From positions 1-40,528 of the forward strand of contig JAJEGW010000205.1 of assembly GCA_022819605.1 (NCBI GenBank): 40,528 nucleotides of DNA, read 5' to 3'. Below the pieces are notes generated by a model, which was given only the letters and a program-made list of their open reading frames with translations, did no database searches and was not told the origin of the DNA. Positions within the stretch are counted from its first letter, which is position 1; each line of letters starts with the position of its first letter. The stretch comes from Silicimonas sp. (GTDB lineage: Bacteria > Pseudomonadota > Alphaproteobacteria > Rhodobacterales > Rhodobacteraceae). The translations under genes were made by a program, and so were the position numbers. Of the stretch, positions 34,757 to 40,528 are shown piece by piece.

Positions 34757-35977
34757 TCAGGCGGCGTCCTTGGCCCGCACGTCTTCGACAATGCTGCGAA
34801 ATTCCTCGTCGCTCAGCATGTCGCGTTTCTCGATGCCCATGGTCTTGACCCGGGCCAGCACCTCTGCTGCCTGATCGTCGGCCAACGCTCCCAGCCCCAA
34901 CTCTTCCAACTTGTAGATGATCGAGGCCTTGCCGCTCTTCTTGCCAAGGACCACTTCGCCTGTCCGGCCTGTCAGGGCGGGATGGGTGCCGAACATCACC
35001 AACGGATCGTGCATCACGTACTGGATGCCGATCCCGCTCTCGCGAATGAAGTTGCCGTGGCCAAGGACGGGCTTGTTGCGGGCAATCGGGACGTTGGACA
35101 GCTCGGACAGCATTTCGCCCAGCTCAGGCAGCTTGTCCAGCTTGTACCCCAACTCGTACCCGTACAGCAGGTCGAGTCCCAGGATCAATTCTTCAAGAGC
35201 CGCATTGCCTGTCCGTTCGCCCAGTCCGTTGCCGCAGCTATGTACGCACTCGGCACCGGCTGTTACGGCCGCAAGCTCCGTCGCCACGCCCATTCCGAAG
35301 TCGTTGTGAGTATGGATCTCGACGGGCAGTCCGGTCATGCCCTTGACCCAGCCCACCATGTACTTGATCGCCTCGGGCGTTGCGCATCCCATTGTGTCGA
35401 CGATGCCGATCGCGTCGGGCGGCGATTCAGCCATGATCGCCTTGCAGAGGCTGGTCAGGTCCTCCGGCCTTGCGCGCGTGGTGTCGTAGGGGAAGAACAC
35501 CGCGTGCAGCCCCTGTTCTCGGGCGTAGTTGATCACGTCGCGGCTCTTCTTGAACACGTCCTCCCAAGTCCAGCCGAACTGGGTGACCAGCTTCGGATAG
35601 CCGATCGGCACCTCGATGATGACTCCGTGTGCGCCGCACTCCAGCGCCATGTCGACATCGGTCTTGAGGGCCCGGGCGAAGGTGTAGATCCTGGACTTCA
35701 AACCCAGCTTCGAGATCTCCTTGATGGCCTCGGCATCCTGCGGCGACACCGCCGGCATGCCGGCTTCGATCCGGTCGACGCCGATTTCGTCCATCTTGCT
35801 GGCGATGCGAATCTTGTCATCGATGGAAAACACGACTCCGGGGGTCTGCTCGCCGTCTCGCAGCGTCGCATCGTGGATCTCGACCTTGGGGGGCAAGTTC
35901 AGGTCCTTGCGGACTTCGGGCACGAAATTGTAGGGGCTGACCCACCATTTGCCGTCTTCGAAATGAGTTTCGCGCAT
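34757..35977 (-). CDS. Isopropylmalate/homocitrate synthase-like HMGL-family enzyme
   Basis: Pyruvate-carboxyltransferase-type TIM barrel that condenses acyl-CoA with a 2-oxo acid or performs the reverse cleavage. Key motifs: DATLRDGEQTPGVVF (residues 36-50, catalytic Arg and metal Asp), GVDRIEAGMPAVSPQDAEAI, VPIGYPKL, DTMGCATPEAI and the metal-binding HTHNDFGMG, then GNGLGERTGNAALEEL. 406 aa, without the leucine-feedback LeuA dimer domain, so closer to NifV/citramalate/HMGL-like enzymes than to long LeuA. The ATG at 35977 with GGGGGAA upstream is chosen. It is divergent from the GntR gene and convergent with the VOC gene. In this setting it may process a ring-cleavage product; a biosynthetic role is the alternative. 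Confidence 0.88.
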   Translation of the reverse strand: MRETHFEDGKWWVSPYNFVPEVRKDLNLPPKVEIHDATLRDGEQTPGVVFSIDDKIRIASKMDEIGVDRIEAGMPAVSPQDAEAIKEISKLGLKSRIYTFARALKTDVDMALECGAHGVIIEVPIGYPKLVTQFGWTWEDVFKKSRDVINYAREQGLHAVFFPYDTTRARPEDLTSLCKAIMAESPPDAIGIVDTMGCATPEAIKYMVGWVKGMTGLPVEIHTHNDFGMGVATELAAVTAGAECVHSCGNGLGERTGNAALEELILGLDLLYGYELGYKLDKLPELGEMLSELSNVPIARNKPVLGHGNFIRESGIGIQYVMHDPLVMFGTHPALTGRTGEVVLGKKSGKASIIYKLEELGLGALADDQAAEVLARVKTMGIEKRDMLSDEEFRSIVEDVRAKDAA

Positions 35978-36027
35978 CGGTTCCCCCGAGACAATTATGG
36001 ACAGTCTGAGCAACGACACTATACCCA

Positions 36028-36052
36028 TTTTTCTTTTGTTCCAAAAGAAAAA
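36028..36052. promoter_or_regulatory. Perfect 11-bp palindrome, candidate operator
   Basis: Arms TTTTTCTTTTG (36028-36038) and CAAAAGAAAAA (36042-36052) are exact reverse complements around TTC. It sits 50 bases upstream of the synthase-like gene and about 205 bases upstream of the GntR gene in a shared promoter region. A second AT-rich site, AAAAC-N10-GTTTT, lies about 40 bases before the GntR start. GntR autoregulation is a plausible use. Confidence 0.6.
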
Positions 36053-36257
36053 ACCACTTTTTATGACGACAGGGTCGAGGCGGATTCCGGATCAGCATTC
36101 CGGATGTCCGAGATTTTGTTACTTCTGGTGCCTTTCCGACGAATTCCGCGGTCAAATGGCGGATTCTGCCAGGCTGGCTTCGTCGGAGCCGGACTTCGAA
36201 GTCCGAGAAAAAACGATAATATTTGTTTTCCGCGACAGATGGTGGCAATCTTTCGTC

Positions 36258-36920
36258 ATGGACAGATCCGTTGAAGACACATCCTCGCCGCAATCCTCGA
36301 CACGGCGTGTCTATCTCACGCTCCGGAATGACATCATCGCCGGGCGAATTCCGCCGGGCGAGCGCTTGAAGATCGATGCACTCAAGGTCGCGCTCGATAC
36401 AGGGGCGTCCCCCGTTCGCGAGGCGCTCAGCCTTCTGACATCCGATCAGCTTGTCGATAGGCTGGACCAGCGCGGGTTTCGAGTGGCCGCAACCAGCAGT
36501 GCTCAGTTTCAGGAGATTCTGAATTTGCGCTGCAATCTCGAGGAACTCGCGCTGCGCGACAGCCTGGCCAATACCGACACGGCGTGGGAAGACGCATTGG
36601 TGCTGGCGCATCATCACATGAACAAGGCGGACCGGAACGATGTCGATACCTACGAGGTGCGACACAAGCGATTTCACATGGCACTGCTTGCGGCTTGCAG
36701 ATCCCCGATCCTGCTACGTTTTTGCAGCCAGCTATACGATCTGAATGTGCGCTACAGGTACTTGGCTGGCCAGGCGAAATCCTACTCGCGGCGCAATGTC
36801 GAGGCAGAGCATCGCGCCATCCTTGACGCGGCGATCAGCCGGGACACAGACACGGCCTGCGCAAGCCTGATGGATCACTATCGCAAGACCGGCGCGTTCC
36901 TGGCAGAGCAGGTCAACTGA
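36258..36920 (+). CDS. GntR family transcriptional regulator (FCD type)
   Basis: DNA-binding regulator. The winged helix is N-terminal: TRRVYLTLRNDIIAGRIPPGERLKI, then GASPVREALSLLTSDQLVDRLDQRGFRVA. The FCD effector domain follows (FQEILNLRCNLEELALRDS, RFHMALLAACRSPIL, EAEHRAILDAAISRDTDTACASLMDHY) with His residues that often bind metal. 220 aa; the ATG at 36258 is the family start although the frame is open to 35997. It is divergent from the synthase-like gene and convergent with the dioxygenase operon. It probably senses an aromatic acid or ring-cleavage product and controls both sides. Confidence 0.93.
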   Translation: MDRSVEDTSSPQSSTRRVYLTLRNDIIAGRIPPGERLKIDALKVALDTGASPVREALSLLTSDQLVDRLDQRGFRVAATSSAQFQEILNLRCNLEELALRDSLANTDTAWEDALVLAHHHMNKADRNDVDTYEVRHKRFHMALLAACRSPILLRFCSQLYDLNVRYRYLAGQAKSYSRRNVEAEHRAILDAAISRDTDTACASLMDHYRKTGAFLAEQVN

Positions 36921-36939
36921 AGAAGCCCGCTCAATTCTG

Positions 36940-37809
36940 TCAGGCTTCGCGGACCAGCTTGAGATCGAAGTCCGCGACGAGATAGGGCCCGGTCACCTTA
37001 CCCGACAGGTCGAAGCCTTCAGGAAACGTGCCCGCTGGGTGTTCGACGTATTTCATGACCAGATCTTCGCGCACGCCGAAGACGGTGTCTTCGTCAAGAT
37101 AGGGATCGTCTTCGGGAAAAATCTCCGTGACCAGCTGGCGGTAGCCCGGGGCGGTGACGATGTAGTGCAGATGCGACGGCCGCCAGGGATGCCGGCCGAC
37201 TGCATTGAGGATGTCGCCCACTGGGCCATCGCTGGGCACGGTGTAGCAGACCGGTTTGACGGTGGTGAAGCCATAGCATCCGTCGGCCCCGGTGGTCTGG
37301 ATGCCGTGAAAGCTGTAAGTGTCCTGTTCAGGATCCTGGCTGGAATAGAGCCCGTTCGGCGCGGTCTGCCAGATGTCCAGCTTGGCGCCTTCGATCGGGT
37401 TGCCGTCCTGGTCGGTTATGCGACCGCGGGCCAGCAGAATCGGTCCCTCGTAGTGGCGTTTCATGTCGTGGCCGAAGGGGATGTCCGGCGCGCCGGAGAT
37501 ATGAAATGGCCCTAGCACGCTGGAGGATGTCCCCTCTGGCACCGAATTGATCATGTCCACGAGCGACGAGAGGCCGAGCACGTCCGACAGCAGCACGAAT
37601 TCGTGGCGTTCCGCGTCGGTGAATTCGGTCATGCGTTCCATGAATTCGATGCCGGTCTGCCACTCGGCATGCGTGAGGCGCACCTCCTTGGCAAACGCGT
37701 GCATGTGCTTGGCGAGGCTCGCCATGATCTCGCGCATGCGCGGATCGGTGTCCTTGCCGCAATAGCTTAGGAACACGTCGGTGATGTTGTCCTGCGTGAG
37801 CTTGCGCAT
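36940..37809 (-). CDS. Intradiol ring-cleavage dioxygenase (hydroxyquinol 1,2-dioxygenase type)
   Basis: Non-heme Fe(III) enzyme that cleaves catechol-type rings between the hydroxyls; hydroxyquinol would give maleylacetate. The N-terminal helical dimer domain (residues about 20-100, DPRMREIMASLAKHMHAFAKEVRLTHAEWQTGIEFM) precedes the catalytic beta-sandwich. Iron ligands Tyr155 (NGLYSSQDPEQ), Tyr188 (VCYTVPSDGP), His212 and His214 (RPSHLHYIV) are all present. 289 aa. The long N-terminal domain and PFHISGAPDIPFG fit the hydroxyquinol branch better than catechol or protocatechuate enzymes. It lies 12 bases after dctM, so import and ring cleavage are co-transcribed. Confidence 0.92.
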   Translation of the reverse strand: MRKLTQDNITDVFLSYCGKDTDPRMREIMASLAKHMHAFAKEVRLTHAEWQTGIEFMERMTEFTDAERHEFVLLSDVLGLSSLVDMINSVPEGTSSSVLGPFHISGAPDIPFGHDMKRHYEGPILLARGRITDQDGNPIEGAKLDIWQTAPNGLYSSQDPEQDTYSFHGIQTTGADGCYGFTTVKPVCYTVPSDGPVGDILNAVGRHPWRPSHLHYIVTAPGYRQLVTEIFPEDDPYLDEDTVFGVREDLVMKYVEHPAGTFPEGFDLSGKVTGPYLVADFDLKLVREA

Positions 37810-37821
37810 GGGTCGGGCCCT

Positions 37822-39129
37822 TTAGTTCAGAATTGCGAGGCTGAGTGCCGGAAAGCGTATCAGTACGATCAGTACGATCAACATGACGAAGGCAAATGGA
37901 ATCGCACCGAGGAACACGTCCTTCAGCTTGATGCGATCGTCGTCCAGGGTCGCCTTGATGACGAAGCAGGAAATGCCCAGCGGTGGGGTCAGAAGCCCGA
38001 TCTCGGCACCGACGACGGTGATGATGCCGAACCAGACCAGCGACAGGCCCATTGGCTCGACCAGCGGCAGGAAGAGCGGAACCATGACCAGGATGATGGA
38101 GGCTGTGTCCAGAAGCGTGCCGAGAAAGATCATCAGCGCCACGTAGATGACCATGATCCAGACAAATCCGAGCTGGGTTTCGGTCAGGATGTCTCCCAGC
38201 TCGTTTGGCAGGCCGGCAAGCCCCAGCATCCGGGAATAGATGGAGGCGGCAGTAATCAGGAACAGGATCGCGGCGGTGATGTGGCCGGTCTCCAGCAACG
38301 CCTCCCAGAATCCGCGCAGCGTCATGCGGCGGCGGACGACGGCGATGACCAGGCCTAGCAATGCACCCGCGGCGCCCGCCTCGACCGGGGTCAGCCAGCC
38401 GGTATAGATGCCGCCCAGCACCACCAGGATCAGCCCCAGAATTGGCAGCGTCTTTTCCGCGATCTCGCCCCAGCCCAACGGTTCCAGGTCTTCGCCGGAC
38501 CGGCCGCCGACGAAGTCGGGCGTCAGCCTGCCCATGGCGAAGATGGCGCCGACATAGGCGATGGCCAGAAGGATGCCGGGCACGACGCCAGCCAGGAACA
38601 TGTCGCCGACAGACTGCTCGGCCACGAAAGAATAGATGATCAGCATCGCTGAAGGCGGGATGATCATGCCAAGCACCGACGATCCCGCCACCACGCCGAC
38701 GGCAAAGCGCGGGTTGTAGTCGTAGTGCAGCATCTGAGGCACCGAGACCTTTGCAAAGACCGAGGCGCTGGCGATCGACGATCCCGTGACAGCAGCAAAA
38801 ACAGCGTTCGCGCCCACGGTGGCCATGCCGATCCCGCCTTTCACCCTTCGGAAACCGTAGTTCATCACCTTGTAGATGTCCGCGCCCAGCCCCGCCTTGC
38901 TGACGACGAGGCCCATGAAGGTGAACAGCGGCACCGTGGCAAAGGTGTATTCCATCACGCTGTCGCCCACGGCGATCTTCAACAGGTTCATCGCCAGCGT
39001 GAAGTTGTCCCGCATCAGCCAGATCGAGACGAAGCTGACGACGCCTAGGGCAATGGGGATGTAGAGCCCGAGATAGACCAGGATGATGATGGCGAGGACC
39101 GAGTAGAGGCCGATTTCGACGGGGCTCAT
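37822..39129 (-). CDS. TRAP transporter large permease subunit (DctM type)
   Basis: Inner-membrane, sodium-gradient-driven permease of a TRAP carboxylate importer. About twelve hydrophobic segments span the 435 residues, with family hallmarks TFATVPLFTFMGLVVSKAGLGADIYKVMNYGF, SVLGMIIPPSAMLIIYSFVAEQSVGDMFLAGVVPGILLA and ILFLITAASIYSRML. The start overlaps the dctQ stop by four bases. It is followed after 12 bases by the intradiol dioxygenase, which suggests an aromatic or ring-cleavage-related carboxylate as substrate. Confidence 0.95.
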   Translation of the reverse strand: MSPVEIGLYSVLAIIILVYLGLYIPIALGVVSFVSIWLMRDNFTLAMNLLKIAVGDSVMEYTFATVPLFTFMGLVVSKAGLGADIYKVMNYGFRRVKGGIGMATVGANAVFAAVTGSSIASASVFAKVSVPQMLHYDYNPRFAVGVVAGSSVLGMIIPPSAMLIIYSFVAEQSVGDMFLAGVVPGILLAIAYVGAIFAMGRLTPDFVGGRSGEDLEPLGWGEIAEKTLPILGLILVVLGGIYTGWLTPVEAGAAGALLGLVIAVVRRRMTLRGFWEALLETGHITAAILFLITAASIYSRMLGLAGLPNELGDILTETQLGFVWIMVIYVALMIFLGTLLDTASIILVMVPLFLPLVEPMGLSLVWFGIITVVGAEIGLLTPPLGISCFVIKATLDDDRIKLKDVFLGAIPFAFVMLIVLIVLIRFPALSLAILN

Positions 39130-39668
39130 ACCGCGTCTTCCTGGCTTGGCGTATGCGTGGCCTCGTCACGGGAAGCGGCCACGACCTTCAACGCGAAGAT
39201 CAGCGCTGCCAGCACAGCACTGGCGAAGATCGTCAACTTGACCGGCCACCACGGTGCAGTGAACACGCCGGGAATGCCGAAAAAGTCGCCCGTCTCCCAC
39301 ATCTTGAGGAATTCCGGGAAAATGGTGATTGCGATCAGCGTCATGAAGATCGCCGAGATCAGGTTGATCGCCCGACGCAGCCAGCGCGCGAGCCCGGGGC
39401 GCCGCCCGCCGACGACCACGAGGAACCCATCGGATCGCGTCAGCCGGTTGACGCGCACGACGTCCGGCAGCTGCAGGAAGACAATCAGGACCATGGAAAA
39501 CTGCACGACCTCGACCGCGCCGTTGAAGGGCGCATTGAGCAGGTTGCGCGCACCCATGTCGTAGTTGACCACCAGCACAAGGGCGAGAACCACGAGCGTG
39601 CCGACGGCATTCGCGCTGATCGCGATGCCGTCGGCCAGTTTGTTCAATGCGGCCAACGCCTGCTTCAT
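39126..39668 (-). CDS. TRAP transporter small permease subunit (DctQ type)
   Basis: Four-helix membrane subunit of 180 aa: segments near residues 15-37, 48-68, 97-118 and 142-162, with the family stretch NLLNAPFNGAVEVVQFSMVLIVFLQLPDVVRVNRLTRSD. It starts 19 bases after the binding-protein stop and overlaps dctM by four bases, the standard dctP-dctQ-dctM arrangement. Confidence 0.93.
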   Translation of the reverse strand: MKQALAALNKLADGIAISANAVGTLVVLALVLVVNYDMGARNLLNAPFNGAVEVVQFSMVLIVFLQLPDVVRVNRLTRSDGFLVVVGGRRPGLARWLRRAINLISAIFMTLIAITIFPEFLKMWETGDFFGIPGVFTAPWWPVKLTIFASAVLAALIFALKVVAASRDEATHTPSQEDAV

Positions 39669-39687
39669 CGCGCGGCCCGCCCCTTGG

Positions 39688-40527
39688 TCAGTTCATCACG
39701 GGGGCGGACCAGTCGCGCACGCCCTCGTATCCCGCGTCTTTCAGTTTTGCGAGGTACGCGACCAGCATTTCGGTGCCGGGCTCGCCCTTGTCATCCAGGC
39801 CCTTGGCCCATTCGGCGGCGATGTCAGGGATCGCGTTGGCCCAGGCCTCGCGCTCTCCAGCATCCATCTCGACGATGGTGCCACCGGCGGCGACATAGGC
39901 GTCGTGGCTTGCGGCGGCACGGTCCATGGCGATTCCGGCCACATGGTCTCGGTAGAGCACGGCCACCTCTTTCAGCACATCCTGAACCTCGCCCGGCAGG
40001 CCATCCCAATAGTCCTTGTTTACCGTGATGGTCTTGGAGTTCACCGCGCCGATGTCTGCACGGAGCATGTATGGCGCGACATCGACGATCTTGAAGGTCT
40101 TGGCGGCCTCGGGCCAAAGCATCGCGTGATCGACCAGACCGGTCTGCAGCATGTTGTAGAAATCGGTCAGGCCGCCACGCACTCCGGCCGCGCCCTCGAT
40201 GCCTTCGAGATAGCGCAGATTCATCCCCGCGCCAGCGACCTTGCCGCCCTCAACATCGGCCAGGCTGTTGATCGGGTTCTTCGAGAATAGCTGGTAGGTG
40301 TCCAGCACCACGCCGGTCGCCAGATAGACTTGATTCTGTGCCGCGAACTCGTTCTGCATCGTCGGGAATTCCTTGGCGATTTCATCCACCGCCTTGGCGA
40401 CCGCGCGCGCATCTGCCGCCACGAACGGGGTCACGGCAGAGATTGCCTGGCTTGGCAGTTTCGAATTGTGGAAGATGGTCGTGACGATTCCTATATCGCC
40501 AAGACCGAGCTGGATGCCTTCGAGCAC
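39688..40527 (-). CDS. TRAP transporter solute-binding protein (DctP type), 5' end outside the window
   Basis: Periplasmic binding protein of the DctP family; the window edge removes its signal peptide and N-terminus, leaving 279 residues. Recognisable parts are GLGDIGIVTTIFHNSKLP, LATGVVLDTYQLFSKNPINSLADVEGGKVAGAGMNLRYLEGI, AGVRGGLTDFYNMLQTGLVDHAMLWPEAAKTFKI and NSKTITVNKDYWDGLPGEVQDVLKEVAVLYRD. It is the first gene seen of the operon with dctQ, dctM and the intradiol dioxygenase. Confidence 0.93.
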   Translation of the reverse strand: MLEGIQLGLGDIGIVTTIFHNSKLPSQAISAVTPFVAADARAVAKAVDEIAKEFPTMQNEFAAQNQVYLATGVVLDTYQLFSKNPINSLADVEGGKVAGAGMNLRYLEGIEGAAGVRGGLTDFYNMLQTGLVDHAMLWPEAAKTFKIVDVAPYMLRADIGAVNSKTITVNKDYWDGLPGEVQDVLKEVAVLYRDHVAGIAMDRAAASHDAYVAAGGTIVEMDAGEREAWANAIPDIAAEWAKGLDDKGEPGTEMLVAYLAKLKDAGYEGVRDWSAPVMN

Positions 40528-40528
40528 G

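Noticed and set aside
34982..36274. 430-codon plus-strand frame
   Set aside because: Antisense to the isopropylmalate-synthase-like gene, whose motifs are unambiguous.
37328..39169. 613-codon frame on the minus strand overlapping dctM and the dioxygenase
   Set aside because: It is an alternative frame of two clearly coding genes and has Arg/His-rich composition typical of shifted frames.
1..40528. CRISPR arrays, rRNA genes, intact insertion sequences or prophage modules
   Set aside because: No regularly spaced repeats, rRNA sequence, intact transposase or phage structural genes were seen; only the integrase stump suggests past mobility.

Overview
The window looks like chromosomal DNA of an alphaproteobacterium, most likely of the Rhodobacteraceae/Paracoccaceae type. 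This rests on the high GC content, GTG and TTG starts backed by strong Shine-Dalgarno sequences, and a set of neighbours familiar from that group: M17 aminopeptidase with an NlpC/P60 peptidase, a DUF2794 protein, mtnP-apt, leuC-leuD-leuB and asd. The assignment is inference from gene content; no 16S rRNA gene or other phylogenetic marker is present.

Layout. (1) 1-6.8 kb: the tail of an unknown gene, asd, a beta-carbonic anhydrase, a truncated and frameshifted integrase remnant, a frameshifted TPR gene, and a flavin monooxygenase with an NTF2-like N-terminal domain. (2) 7.1-17.5 kb is a housekeeping block: M17 aminopeptidase-NlpC/P60, DUF2794, mtnP-apt, leuC, leuD, a frameshifted NTF2-like secreted protein plus an SDR lodged between leuD and leuB, leuB translationally coupled to a DMT exporter, and tRNA-Pro(CGG). 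(3) 17.6-25.4 kb is an inositol-type catabolic locus: SDR-iolE-iolD on the minus strand, divergent from a 2-hydroxyacid dehydrogenase, two Gfo/Idh/MocA dehydrogenases (the first frameshifted) and an RpiR regulator. The hydroxyacid dehydrogenase begins with about 40 residues that look like the start of IolG, so it appears to be a gene fusion that consumed iolG. (4) 25.8-28.3 kb: a periplasmic redox operon of cytochrome c', multicopper oxidase and class I cytochrome c. (5) 28.4-40.5 kb is a partly decayed catabolic region: a TAXI-type solute-binding protein whose fused TRAP permease is reduced to remnants, a cupin, an MhpA-like aromatic hydroxylase, a cytochrome P450 relic whose heme cysteine codon has become arginine, a VOC protein, an isopropylmalate-synthase-like enzyme, a GntR regulator, and an operon of TRAP transporter dctP-dctQ-dctM with a hydroxyquinol-type intradiol dioxygenase.

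How the parts work together. LeuC, LeuD and LeuB cover the isomerase and dehydrogenase steps of leucine synthesis, while an ordinary leuA is not in the window. MtnP and Apt form an adenine salvage pair. IolE and IolD act on 2-keto-inositol, and one of the dehydrogenases nearby must supply that substrate if IolG is lost. The aromatic cluster could import an aromatic acid, hydroxylate it and cleave the ring by the intradiol route; no maleylacetate reductase is seen.

A recurring theme is gene decay. There are four frameshifts, a truncated integrase, a P450 relic, transporter remnants and a fusion gene in 40 kb. The indels alone could be assembly errors, but the relics and the fusion could not be explained by single-base errors.
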